Shown one piece after another: positions 41,770-50,501 of a stretch of DNA of 53,165 bases. Position 1 is the stretch's first letter. Every line of letters starts with the position of its first letter. The translations under genes were made by a program, and so were the position numbers. The notes under the pieces were generated by a model. The model did not search any database. It was given only the letters and a program-made list of their open reading frames with translations, and was not told the origin of the DNA. Source of the DNA: Streptomyces sp. ADI96-02 (GTDB taxonomy: Bacteria; Actinomycetota; Actinomycetes; Streptomycetales; Streptomycetaceae); contig NZ_ML123034.1 in assembly GCF_003846185.1 (NCBI RefSeq), positions 4,983,749 to 5,036,913 on the forward strand, read 5' to 3'.

Positions 41770-42408
41770 TCAGCCCCGCCCGCCGTCCGCGCCACCGGAC
41801 ACGGTGCCACCGGACCCCACAGCGCCCACTCCCGCGGCACCGGACTCCGCGGCACCGGCCCCCGCCGCCCGCAGCCGCTCCCGTGCCGCCATCAGCGCGA
41901 AGCCCAGCAGATTCAGCCCGCGCCACTCGCCCGGCCGCTCCACCCGCTCGTCGTCGGCCGCCAGCCCGACACCCCAGATCCGGTCCACCGGCGAAGCCTC
42001 CACCAGCACCCGGTCCCCGGTGTCCAGCAGATACCGGCCCAGCTCGGCGTCCTGCCCGAACTTGTGCACGCTGCCCGCCACCACGAGGGCGAACCGCTCC
42101 CGTATCCACACGTCCTCGTCGAAGCCGCGCACCAGCCGGCCCGCCGTCTTCGCCGCCGCCGGGCTGCCCGCGCGGAGCACGGCCCGCTCCGCCTCCCCGT
42201 CCCCGAAGAGGCGCGCCTTGCCCGCCATCATCCAGTGCTCGGCGCTCGCGTAGACCACCTCGTCCACGGTGAACGCGGACGGCCACCACTGGCTCAGGCA
42301 GTGCGGGCCCACCTGCCCGTCCCGGCGCGGCCGGTGGCCCCAGAACGGCAGGTACTTCACGCGCCTGCCGCGCGCCGTGTCCGCCAGGAGCTCGTCGATC
42401 GGTTCCAT
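41770..42408 (-). CDS. NADAR family (YbiA-like) N-glycosidase
   Basis: 212 residues. NADAR features: VKYLPFWGHRP, LSQWWPSAFTVDEVVYASAEHWMMAGKA, VWIRERFALVVAGSVHKFGQ, LVEASPVDRIWGVG and the Trp-rich end EWRGLNLLGFALMAARERL. YbiA-type enzymes cleave the N-glycosidic bond of damaged riboflavin precursors; other members act on ADP-ribose, so the substrate is open. An Ala/Gly-rich tail of ~35 residues follows the domain. ATG 42408 gives the family start (MEPIDELLAD); ATG 42426 is also possible. Confidence 0.85.
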   Translation of the reverse strand: MEPIDELLADTARGRRVKYLPFWGHRPRRDGQVGPHCLSQWWPSAFTVDEVVYASAEHWMMAGKARLFGDGEAERAVLRAGSPAAAKTAGRLVRGFDEDVWIRERFALVVAGSVHKFGQDAELGRYLLDTGDRVLVEASPVDRIWGVGLAADDERVERPGEWRGLNLLGFALMAARERLRAAGAGAAESGAAGVGAVGSGGTVSGGADGGRG

Positions 42409-42481
42409 GGCATGCGAGTGTGGCATCCGCCACTGACACTCCGTACGGGGATTTCCGCACCGACGCGACACATGGTCGACA

Positions 42482-42517
42482 GATTCCGTCGCGTAACCAA
42501 AAGGCAACAACGGAATC
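42482..42517. promoter_or_regulatory. Inverted repeat upstream of the second aldehyde dehydrogenase gene
   Basis: GATTCCGT (42482-42489) and ACGGAATC (42510-42517) are perfect inverted arms 20 bases apart, flanking an AACCAAAAGG core. It abuts the -35 of the promoter at 42520, so a repressor bound here could control the aldehyde dehydrogenase-pot operon. Confidence 0.55.
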
Positions 42518-42519
42518 AC

Positions 42520-42548
42520 TTGTTGGCCTGGAACCCCTCTGTCAGGAT
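42520..42548 (+). promoter_or_regulatory. Promoter of the aldehyde dehydrogenase-pot operon
   Basis: TTGTTG and CAGGAT separated by exactly 17 bases, a good housekeeping-sigma candidate, 66 bases before the start codon. Confidence 0.55.
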
Positions 42549-42614
42549 CGGCACTCAATTCAGGAAGAAGCTACGCCGACCCCGCCCAGCGGGTACAGCG
42601 GCGGAGGAGAGCTC

Positions 42615-44129
42615 ATGAGCAACGGCTTCCAGATCCGCCACCGCTTCGCGGAAGGCGCCCAGTACATCGGCGGCAAGCTGCTCCCCGGCACGTCCGGCCG
42701 CCACCACGAGGTGGTGAACCCCGCGAACGGCACGACGGTGCTGCGCTACGAACTCGCCTCCACCGACGACGTGGACGCGGCCGTGGCCGCCGCCCGCGCC
42801 GCCTTCCCCGCCTGGTCCGGCGCCACCCCCGGCGAACGCTCCGAGGCCCTGCACCGCTTCGCCGCCCGACTCGCCGAGCAGGCCGACGACTTCGCGTACG
42901 CCGAGTCCCTCCAGTGCGGAAAGCCCGTCAAGCTCTCCACCGGGTTCGACGTCCCCGGCACCGTCGACAACGCCGCCTTCTTCGCGGGCGCGGCCCGCCA
43001 CCTGGAGGGCAGGGCCGCCGCCGAGTACAGCGGCGACCACACCTCCTACGTGCGCCGCGAGGCGATCGGCGTCGTCGGCTCCATCGCCCCCTGGAACTAC
43101 CCGCTCCAGATGGCCGCCTGGAAGATCCTCCCGGCCGTCGCCGCGGGCAACACCGTCGTCCTCAAGCCCGCCGAACCCACCCCGCTCACCTCGCTGATGT
43201 TCGCCCGGGCGGCCACGGAGGCGGGCATCCCCGACGGCGTGATCAACATCGTCACCGGCACGGGCCGGGAGGCGGGCGAACACCTGGTCGGCCACCCGGA
43301 CGTCGTGATGACCTCCTTCACCGGCTCCACGGCCGTCGGCCGGCGCGTCGCGGAGATCGCCACCGCCACCGTCAAACGCCTCCACCTGGAACTCGGCGGC
43401 AAGGCGCCCTTCGTGGTCTTCGACGACGCCGACCTGGAGGCCGCCGCCCACGGCGCCGTCGCCGGGGCCCTCATCAACACCGGCCAGGACTGCACCGCGG
43501 CCACCCGCGCCTACGTGCAGCGCCCGCTGTACGAGACCTTCGTCCGCGAGGTGGCCGCGCTCATGGAGAGCGTCCGGGTCGGCGACCCCTTCGACCCGTC
43601 GACCGACCTCGGCCCGCTGATCAGCCACGCCCAGCGCGACCGGGTCGCCGCCTTCGTCGACCGGGCCCGCGGCCACGCGCGGATCGTCACCGGCGGCGAG
43701 GCCCCCGGCGGCGACCTCGCCGCCGGCGCGTACTACCGGCCGACCCTGATCGCGGACGCCGCCCAGGACAGCGAGATCGTCCAGGCGGAGATCTTCGGCC
43801 CGGTCCTGGTCGTGCTGCCCTTCGACACCGACGACGAAGGCATCGCCCTGGCCAACGACACCCCTTACGGGCTCGCGGCCTCCGCCTGGACCCGCGACGT
43901 CTACCGGGCGAACCGCGCCACCCGCGAGATCCAGGCGGGCTGCGTCTGGGTCAACGACCACATCCCGATCCTCAGCGAGATGCCGCACGGCGGATACAAG
44001 GCCAGCGGTTACGGCAAGGACATGTCCGCGTACTCCTTCGAGGAGTACACCCAGGTCAAGCACGTCATGTACGACAACACCGCGGTCGCCCGCAAGGACT
44101 GGCACCGCACGATCTTCGGAGACCGGTAG
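42615..44129 (+). CDS. NAD-dependent aldehyde dehydrogenase (aminoaldehyde type)
   Basis: 504 residues. Asn161 in IAPWNYP, Glu259 in HLELGGKAP and nucleophile Cys293 in GQDCTAATR are present; the C-terminus has YSFEEYTQVKHVMYD. Related to the dehydrogenase at 37.5 kb but clearly diverged, and placed as the first gene before potD. Expected to oxidise an aminoaldehyde from polyamine breakdown. ATG with GGAGGAGA upstream. 61 bases to potD. Confidence 0.9.
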   Translation: MSNGFQIRHRFAEGAQYIGGKLLPGTSGRHHEVVNPANGTTVLRYELASTDDVDAAVAAARAAFPAWSGATPGERSEALHRFAARLAEQADDFAYAESLQCGKPVKLSTGFDVPGTVDNAAFFAGAARHLEGRAAAEYSGDHTSYVRREAIGVVGSIAPWNYPLQMAAWKILPAVAAGNTVVLKPAEPTPLTSLMFARAATEAGIPDGVINIVTGTGREAGEHLVGHPDVVMTSFTGSTAVGRRVAEIATATVKRLHLELGGKAPFVVFDDADLEAAAHGAVAGALINTGQDCTAATRAYVQRPLYETFVREVAALMESVRVGDPFDPSTDLGPLISHAQRDRVAAFVDRARGHARIVTGGEAPGGDLAAGAYYRPTLIADAAQDSEIVQAEIFGPVLVVLPFDTDDEGIALANDTPYGLAASAWTRDVYRANRATREIQAGCVWVNDHIPILSEMPHGGYKASGYGKDMSAYSFEEYTQVKHVMYDNTAVARKDWHRTIFGDR

Positions 44130-44190
44130 CAGCTGCCGCGCGACCGGGCCGCAAGGCCCCAGCGGCCTCCCACCCGAAAGGGCACAGCGT

Positions 44191-45441
44191 ATGGAGAGTC
44201 ACGAGCCCGAGCGCCTCTCGCCCGCCCGAGCGGCGGCCATGAGGCGATCCCTGACCAGCGGCAGGGGCGCCCTCACCCGCCGCTCCCTGCTGCGCGCCTC
44301 CGGCATGGGCGCCCTGGCGCTCGGCGGCATCGGCGCCCTCGGCGCGTGCGGCATCCCGCCGGCCCGGCGCGCCGACGGCGACGCGGCGGCCTCGGACGAC
44401 CACTCGGCGAAGGAGAAGGAGCTCACCTTCTCCAACTGGACCGAGTACATGGACGTCAGCGAGGACGAGAAGAGCCGGCCCACCCTCCAGGCGTTCACCC
44501 GGCGCACCGGGATCACGGTCAAGTACACCGAGGACATCAACGACAACGTCGAGTTCTTCGGGAAGATCAAACCGCAGCTCGCGGCCGGACAGGACACCGG
44601 GCGCGACCTCATATGCGTCACCGACTGGCTCGCCGCGCGCGTCATCCGCCTCGGCTGGGCCCAGAAGCTCGACCCCGCGAACCTCCCGCACGCGTTCGCC
44701 AACGTCTCCGCCCAGTTCCGCAGCCCCGACTGGGACCCGGGCCGCGCGCACTCCTACCCGTGGACCGGCATCCCGACCGTCATCGCGTACAACGTGAAGG
44801 CGACCGGGGGCCGCAAGGTCGACTCCATCACCCAGCTCCTGGACGACCCGAAGCTCAAGGGCCGGGTGTCCTTCCTCTCCGAGATGCGCGACTCGGTCGG
44901 CATGACCCTGCTCGACCTGGGCAAGGACCCCGGGACGTTCACCGACGCCGACTTCGACGCGGCGATCGGCCGGCTCCAGAAGGCCGTCGACCGGAAGCAG
45001 ATCCGCCGCTTCACCGGCAACGACTACACCGCCGACCTCAGCAAGGGCGACATCGCCGCCTGCGTCGCCTGGGCCGGGGACGTCATCCAGCTCCAGGCCG
45101 ACAACCCGGACATCCGGTTCGCCATCCCGGCCGCCGGATACATCACCTCCAGCGACAACCTGCTCGTCCCCGCCGGGGCCCGGCACAAGACCAACGCCGA
45201 GAAGCTCATCGACTACTACTACGAGCCGCCGGTCGCCGCCCGGCTCGCCGCCTACATCAACTACGTCTGCCCGGTCGACGGCGTACGCGACGAACTCGCG
45301 AAGATCGACAAGTCGATGGCCGCCAACACGCTGATCCTCCCCGACCGGGAGATGGCGGCGAAGTCCCGCTCCTTCCGGTCGCTGAGCGCGGCGGAGGAGA
45401 CGGCGTACGAGGAGAAGTTCGCCAAGCTCATCGGCGCCTGA
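44191..45441 (+). CDS. potD: Polyamine ABC transporter substrate-binding lipoprotein
   Basis: 416 residues. The export signal is Tat-like: Arg30-Arg31 in LTRRSLLRASG, a short hydrophobic stretch, and a lipobox ending at Cys53 (GALGAC). The mature protein has the PotD/PotF pattern LTFSNWTEYMD, VKYTEDINDNVEFFGKI and VCVTDWLAAR-like DLICVTDWLAAR, and ends with EEKFAKLIGA. It binds putrescine or spermidine outside the membrane. AAGGG precedes the ATG. First of four transport genes. Confidence 0.92.
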   Translation: MESHEPERLSPARAAAMRRSLTSGRGALTRRSLLRASGMGALALGGIGALGACGIPPARRADGDAAASDDHSAKEKELTFSNWTEYMDVSEDEKSRPTLQAFTRRTGITVKYTEDINDNVEFFGKIKPQLAAGQDTGRDLICVTDWLAARVIRLGWAQKLDPANLPHAFANVSAQFRSPDWDPGRAHSYPWTGIPTVIAYNVKATGGRKVDSITQLLDDPKLKGRVSFLSEMRDSVGMTLLDLGKDPGTFTDADFDAAIGRLQKAVDRKQIRRFTGNDYTADLSKGDIAACVAWAGDVIQLQADNPDIRFAIPAAGYITSSDNLLVPAGARHKTNAEKLIDYYYEPPVAARLAAYINYVCPVDGVRDELAKIDKSMAANTLILPDREMAAKSRSFRSLSAAEETAYEEKFAKLIGA

Positions 45442-45517
45442 CCTGGTCCCGCGACCGGTCGCCCCCGACCGGCCGCGCCCCGCCCCGAACCCCCCGAACA
45501 CGCTGGGACCGCGACCC

Positions 45518-46669
45518 ATGACACAGCAGCAGACCGCAGGCGGCGACGTCCGCCTCACCGGAATCAGCAAGACCTACGGCTCGTTCACCGCCGTGCACCC
45601 GCTCGACCTCACCGTCCCGCAGGGCTCCTTCTTCGCCCTGCTCGGCGCGTCCGGCTGCGGCAAGACCACCACCCTGCGGATGATCGCGGGCCTGGAGGAG
45701 GCCACCACCGGCACGGTCTCCCTCGGCGGCCGGGACATCACCGACCTGCCCCCCTACAAACGGCCCGTCAACACGGTCTTCCAGAGCTACGCGCTCTTCC
45801 CGCACCTGGACATCACCGAGAACGTCGCCTTCGGCCTGCGGCGGCGCGGCGTCAAGTCGGTGAAGAAGCAGGTGGACGACATGCTGGAGCTCGTCCAGCT
45901 CGGCGACTTCGCCCGCCGCAAGCCCCACCAGCTCTCCGGCGGCCAGCAGCAGCGCGTCGCCGTCGCCCGCGCGCTCATCAACCACCCGCAGGTCCTGCTG
46001 CTCGACGAACCGCTCGGCGCCCTCGACCTCAAGCTCCGCCGCCGGATGCAACTGGAGCTCAAGCGGATCCAGACCGAGGTCGGCATCACGTTCGTGCACG
46101 TCACCCACGACCAGGAGGAGGCCATGACCATGGCCGACACCGTCGCGGTGATGAACGGCGGCCGGGTCGAGCAGCTCGGCGCCCCGGCCGACCTCTACGA
46201 GAACCCGCGCACCACGTTCGTCGCCAACTTCCTCGGCACCTCCAACCTCATCGAGGGCCAGGTCGTGCCCTCCGGCTCCGACCTCGTGGTCTCGGCGGGC
46301 GGCGGCACCCTCACCCTGCCGCGCGAGCGGTGTTCCGCCCCGGCGGCCGACGGCGGGCGCATCCTCCTCGGCATCCGGCCGGAGAAGATATCCCTGGCCC
46401 ACGCCGACGACGCCCACACCATCGCCGACGGCCGCAACCGCGTCACCGGACGCGTCGTCGACTCCAGCTTCATCGGCGTCTCCACCCAGTACGTGGTCGA
46501 GAGCCCGGCCGGCAAGGCCCTCCAGGTCTACGAGCAGAACATCGAGCGCGACACCCGGCTCGTGCCCGGCGCCGAGGTCGTCCTGCACTGGAACCCCGCC
46601 CACTCCTTCGGCCTCGACGCCGACCAGGACATCGACGCCGGCGCGGCGAGCGTGGAGGACGCGGCGTGA
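45518..46669 (+). CDS. potA: Polyamine ABC transporter ATP-binding protein
   Basis: 383 residues. Walker A GASGCGKTT at 43-51, signature LSGGQQQR at 139-146, Walker B VLLLDEP at 159-165, switch His in VTHDQEEAM. C-terminal TOBE domain (ILLGIRPEKISLA). ATG start; the stop overlaps the potB start (GTGA). Confidence 0.94.
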   Translation: MTQQQTAGGDVRLTGISKTYGSFTAVHPLDLTVPQGSFFALLGASGCGKTTTLRMIAGLEEATTGTVSLGGRDITDLPPYKRPVNTVFQSYALFPHLDITENVAFGLRRRGVKSVKKQVDDMLELVQLGDFARRKPHQLSGGQQQRVAVARALINHPQVLLLDEPLGALDLKLRRRMQLELKRIQTEVGITFVHVTHDQEEAMTMADTVAVMNGGRVEQLGAPADLYENPRTTFVANFLGTSNLIEGQVVPSGSDLVVSAGGGTLTLPRERCSAPAADGGRILLGIRPEKISLAHADDAHTIADGRNRVTGRVVDSSFIGVSTQYVVESPAGKALQVYEQNIERDTRLVPGAEVVLHWNPAHSFGLDADQDIDAGAASVEDAA

Positions 46670-47598
46670 GCCTCACCGAGGCGCCGCCCGCGCCGCCCTC
46701 GAAGGACCCGGGACCCGTGCCGCGCAAGCCGTCCGCCCGCAAGCGGCTCGTCCCGTACTGGCTGCTGCTTCCCGGCATCCTCTGGCTGGTCGTCTTCTTC
46801 GCCCTGCCGCTCGTCTACCAGGCGTCCACCTCGGTCCAGACGGGTTCGCTGGAGAAGGGCTTCGAGGTCACCTGGCACTTCCCGACGTACCTGGACGCGC
46901 TGCGCGACTACTACCCGCAGTTCATCCGGTCCCTGCTCTACGCCGGCACCGCCACCGTCCTGTGCCTGCTGCTGGGCTATCCGCTCGCCTACCTCATCGC
47001 CTTCAAGGCCGGCCGCCGGCGCAACCTGGTGCTCGTCCTGGTCATCGCCCCGTTCTTCACCAGCTTCCTGATCCGGACGCTGGCCTGGAAGACGATCCTC
47101 GCCGACGGCGGCGCGGTCGTGGACGTGCTCTCCACCCTGCACGTGCTGGACGTCACCGCCTGGCTCGGCTGGACCGAGTCCAACCGGGTCCTGGCCACGC
47201 CGATGGCCGTCGTCTGCGGTCTGACGTACAACTTCCTGCCGTTCATGATCCTGCCGCTCTACACCTCGCTGGAGCGGATCGACGGCCGGCTGCACGAGGC
47301 GGCGGGCGACCTGTACGCCACGCCCGCCACCACCTTCCGCAAGGTGACCTTCCCGCTCTCCATGCCCGGCGTCGTCTCCGGCACCCTGCTGACGTTCATC
47401 CCGGCCAGCGGCGACTACGTCAACGCCGAACTCCTCGGCTCCACCGACACCAAGATGGTCGGCAGCGTCATCCAGAGCCAGTTCCTGCGGGTCCTGGACT
47501 ATCCGACGGCCGCCGCGCTCTCGTTCATCCTCATGGCGGTCGTCCTGCTGATGGTCACCTTCTACATCCGCCGCTCCGGGACGGAGGACCTGGTCTGA
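46666..47598 (+). CDS. potB: Polyamine ABC transporter permease PotB
   Basis: 310 residues, six membrane helices, with the EAA loop LHEAAGDLYATPATTFRKVTFP near residue 210. The Pro/Lys-rich N-terminal tail is cytosolic. GTG start within the end of potA; the stop overlaps the potC ATG, so potABC is coupled. Confidence 0.93.
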   Translation: MSLTEAPPAPPSKDPGPVPRKPSARKRLVPYWLLLPGILWLVVFFALPLVYQASTSVQTGSLEKGFEVTWHFPTYLDALRDYYPQFIRSLLYAGTATVLCLLLGYPLAYLIAFKAGRRRNLVLVLVIAPFFTSFLIRTLAWKTILADGGAVVDVLSTLHVLDVTAWLGWTESNRVLATPMAVVCGLTYNFLPFMILPLYTSLERIDGRLHEAAGDLYATPATTFRKVTFPLSMPGVVSGTLLTFIPASGDYVNAELLGSTDTKMVGSVIQSQFLRVLDYPTAAALSFILMAVVLLMVTFYIRRSGTEDLV

Positions 47599-48416
47599 TG
47601 ACCGTACTGCGCTGGATTCGCCGGAACCTGATCGTCATCGCCGGTCTGCTGACCCTCGCCTACATGGTCCTGCCGAACATCGTCGTGATGGTGTTCTCCT
47701 TCAACAAGCCCAACGGGCGGTTCAACTACGCCTGGCAGCGGTTCTCGCTGGACGCCTGGAAGGACCCGTGCGGCGTCGCCGACCTGTGCGGCTCGCTCTC
47801 CCTCTCGCTCCAGATCGCCGCCTGGGCCACCGTCGGGGCCACGGTGCTCGGCACGATGATCGCCTTCGCGCTGGTCCGCTACCGCTTCCGCGCGCGCGGC
47901 GCGATCAACTCGCTGATCTTCCTGCCGATGGCGATGCCCGAGGTCGTCATGGCCGCCTCCCTGCTCACGCTCTTCCTGAACATGGGCGCCGAACTGGGCT
48001 TCTGGACCGTCCTGATCGCCCACATCATGTTCTGCCTCAGCTTCGTGGTGACGGCGGTCAAGGCACGCGTCATGTCCATGGACCCGCGGCTGGAGGAGGC
48101 GGCCCGCGACCTGTACGCGGGGCCCGTGCAGACCTTCGTCCGGGTGACGCTGCCGATCGCCGCCCCCGGGATCGCGGCGGGAGCGCTGCTGGCCTTCGCG
48201 CTCTCCTTCGACGATTTCATCATCACCAATTTCAACGCGGGCTCCACCGTCACGTTCCCCATGTTCGTCTGGGGCTCGGCACAGCGCGGCACACCCGTGC
48301 AGATCAACGTCATCGGCACCGCCATGTTCGTCATCGCGGTACTGGTGGTCCTGGTCGGCCAGTTCGTCGCGAACCGGCGCAGGAACAACGCCCGGAAGAA
48401 CAACGCCCGGTCCTGA
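47598..48416 (+). CDS. potC: Polyamine ABC transporter permease PotC
   Basis: 272 residues, six membrane helices, EAA loop LEEAARDLYAGPVQTFVRVTLP, and FDDFIITNFNAG, which is typical of PotC. The basic tail ends NRRRNNARKNNARS. ATG 47598 overlaps the potB stop. The FAD oxidoreductase gene follows 23 bases later. Confidence 0.93.
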   Translation: MTVLRWIRRNLIVIAGLLTLAYMVLPNIVVMVFSFNKPNGRFNYAWQRFSLDAWKDPCGVADLCGSLSLSLQIAAWATVGATVLGTMIAFALVRYRFRARGAINSLIFLPMAMPEVVMAASLLTLFLNMGAELGFWTVLIAHIMFCLSFVVTAVKARVMSMDPRLEEAARDLYAGPVQTFVRVTLPIAAPGIAAGALLAFALSFDDFIITNFNAGSTVTFPMFVWGSAQRGTPVQINVIGTAMFVIAVLVVLVGQFVANRRRNNARKNNARS

Positions 48417-48439
48417 AAGCACCGAAGGAGTTGGAAGTC

Positions 48440-49855
48440 ATGGCCCCAGCCGCCATGCGTACGGCAGCACGATCGATCGCCGGCGCCAAGCCGGTCTCCT
48501 ACTGGCTCGACGACCCGGACAGGCCGCAGGCGCTGCCCGCCCTCACCGGCGACGAGCACACCGGCCTGCTGGTCGTCGGCGGCGGCTACAGCGGTCTGTG
48601 GACCGCCCTGCTCGCCAAGGAACGCGACCCGGACCGCGACGTCGTCCTGATCGAGGCGCGCGAGGTGGGCTGGGCCGCCTCGGGCCGCAACGGAGGCTTC
48701 TGCGCCGCCTCGCTCACCCACGGCCTGGCCAACGGAGTGGAACGCTGGCCGGGCGAGATCGCGAAGCTGGAGGAGCTGGGGCACCGCAACCTCGACGCCA
48801 TCGAGGCGGCCGTCGCCCGCTACGGGATCGACTGCGCGTTCGAGCGCACCGGCGAGATCGACGTCGCCACCGAGCCCCACCAACTCGCCGAACTGCGGGA
48901 ATGGCACGAGGAGATCCAGAAGCTCGGCATCACCGGGGTGGACCTCCTGGACCGCGACGCGGTGCGCGCGGAAGTCGACTCACCGACGTTCCTCGGCGGC
49001 CTCTGGGACCGGCGCGGCGTAGCGATGCTGCACCCGGCCAGGCTCGCCTGGGGCCTCAAGCGGGCCTGCCGGGAGCTGGGCGTGCGGATGTACGAGCACA
49101 CCCCGGGCCTCGACCTCGTCCGCGCCGGCTCCGGCATGGCGGTCCGCACCCCGTACGGCCGGGTCTTCGCCCGGCGGGTCGCACTCGGCACCAACGTCTT
49201 CCCCTCGCTCGTCAGGCGGGTCCGCCCGTACACCGTGCCGGTCTACGACTACGCGCTGATGACCGAACCGCTCACGCCGGAGCAGCTCGCCTCCGTCGGC
49301 TGGGGGAACCGGCAGGGTCTGGGCGACAGCGCCAACCAGTTCCACTACTTCCGGCTCTCCTCGGACAACCGGATCCTGTGGGGCGGCTACGACGCGATCT
49401 ATCCGTACGGGGGCCGGATCAGCGCCGAACTGGACCAGCGCCCGGAGACGTTCCTCAAACTGGCCGAGCAGTTCCTCACGTGTTTCCCGCAGCTTTCCGG
49501 GGTGCGCTTCTCGCACGCCTGGGGCGGGGCGATCGACACCTGCTCCCGGTTCACCGCGTTCTTCGGCACGGCCCACCGGGGGCGCGTCGCCTATGCCGCC
49601 GGGTACACGGGGCTCGGTGTGGGCTCGACGCGCTTCGGCGCCGACGTGATGCTGGACCTCCTCGCCGGCCGGGAGACCGAGCGGACCCGGCTGGAGATGG
49701 TCCGCTCCCGGCCGATGCCCTTCCCGCCGGAGCCGTTCGCCTGGGCCGGGATCGAGATGACCAAGCGCTCCCTGGCCCGCGCCGACGCCAACGGCGGCCA
49801 CCGCGACCTGTGGCTGCGGACCATGGACCGGCTCGGCCTCGGCTTCGACAGCTGA
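48440..49855 (+). CDS. FAD-dependent oxidoreductase (DAO family, PuuB-like)
   Basis: 471 residues. The FAD-binding motif is VVGGGYSGL at 45-53 with acidic Glu72, followed by SGRNGGF. The C-terminal part has AYAAGYTGLGVGSTRFGAD. Its place as the last gene of the pot operon suggests oxidation of an imported polyamine or its gamma-glutamyl derivative, as by PuuB, releasing an aminoaldehyde for the operon's dehydrogenase. ATG with GAAGGAG 9 bases upstream. Confidence 0.88.
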   Translation: MAPAAMRTAARSIAGAKPVSYWLDDPDRPQALPALTGDEHTGLLVVGGGYSGLWTALLAKERDPDRDVVLIEAREVGWAASGRNGGFCAASLTHGLANGVERWPGEIAKLEELGHRNLDAIEAAVARYGIDCAFERTGEIDVATEPHQLAELREWHEEIQKLGITGVDLLDRDAVRAEVDSPTFLGGLWDRRGVAMLHPARLAWGLKRACRELGVRMYEHTPGLDLVRAGSGMAVRTPYGRVFARRVALGTNVFPSLVRRVRPYTVPVYDYALMTEPLTPEQLASVGWGNRQGLGDSANQFHYFRLSSDNRILWGGYDAIYPYGGRISAELDQRPETFLKLAEQFLTCFPQLSGVRFSHAWGGAIDTCSRFTAFFGTAHRGRVAYAAGYTGLGVGSTRFGADVMLDLLAGRETERTRLEMVRSRPMPFPPEPFAWAGIEMTKRSLARADANGGHRDLWLRTMDRLGLGFDS

Positions 49856-49911
49856 GAAACGCCCGCGCCGTACGCCGTTGAGCTGCGGTGACGCCGTTGT
49901 GACCCACTTCA

Positions 49912-49925
49912 CTACCAACTGGTAG
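49912..49925. promoter_or_regulatory. Short inverted repeat, possible operator
   Basis: CTACCA-AC-TGGTAG is a perfect 14-base palindromic element adjoining the following hairpin and 96 bases before the small unknown gene. Confidence 0.4.
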
Positions 49926-49949
49926 CCCCGACTCGCGTCATAGTCGGGG
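49926..49949. terminator. Hairpin at the end of the pot operon
   Basis: CCCCGACT and AGTCGGGG form a perfect 8-bp stem with an 8-base loop, 70 bases after the oxidoreductase stop. Confidence 0.6.
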
Positions 49950-50020
49950 CCCAGCGCTCTCCCGCCCGTGAAGGCGTCGGCACCACCCCGCCGACGCCCA
50001 CGACAACGGGAGGCAAGGCC

Positions 50021-50494
50021 ATGACCGGTCCGGAGACGAAGGCCGCGGTCGCGTGGCTCGCATCGGCGGCACGGGACCCGCGCGCCTGCCGACGGGAATG
50101 GGAACGCGATCCGCGGGGGATCGCGCTCCTGCCCGCCGGCAGGCGCTGGGACGTACTGATCCTTCCGGGTGAGCTGGCGCGGCCCGCGCTCGGCGTCCTC
50201 ACCCGTCTCGTCGACCGGCCCGGACCGGTCCTCGCCGACTCCGGGAAGTCCCGGACGGGCTTCTTCGTCCCGCCGGGCACCGCCGCCCACTGGATCGGCA
50301 CCGGCGTACGGGGCGCCGGCCCGGACGCCTGGATCGCCGTCCCGTACCCGGGCCGGGCGGCCGGGGGACTGCGCTGGCTGATTCCGCCGGACGGCTCGGG
50401 AACGCTCAACGACGCGGCGCTGCTGGAACTGGCCATGCACGAGGCGGCGGGGGCCGCCGCCCGGGGCGCGAGCGGACGGGGCACGGAGGGCTGA
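50021..50494 (+). CDS. Conserved small protein, possibly related to the prim-pol N-terminal fold
   Basis: 157 residues, no signal peptide or membrane segment. It reads WLASAARDPRACRREWERDP, then WDVLILPGELARPALGVL, VLADSGKSRTGFFVPPGT and PDAWIAVPYPG. The layout recalls short Streptomyces proteins annotated as bifunctional DNA primase/polymerase N-terminal domain, but the catalytic Asp pair is not evident. I do not claim a function. ATG with GGGAGGCAAGG upstream. It converges on the PAP2 gene 7 bases away. Confidence 0.7.
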   Translation: MTGPETKAAVAWLASAARDPRACRREWERDPRGIALLPAGRRWDVLILPGELARPALGVLTRLVDRPGPVLADSGKSRTGFFVPPGTAAHWIGTGVRGAGPDAWIAVPYPGRAAGGLRWLIPPDGSGTLNDAALLELAMHEAAGAAARGASGRGTEG

Positions 50495-50501
50495 GCCGCC
50501 G

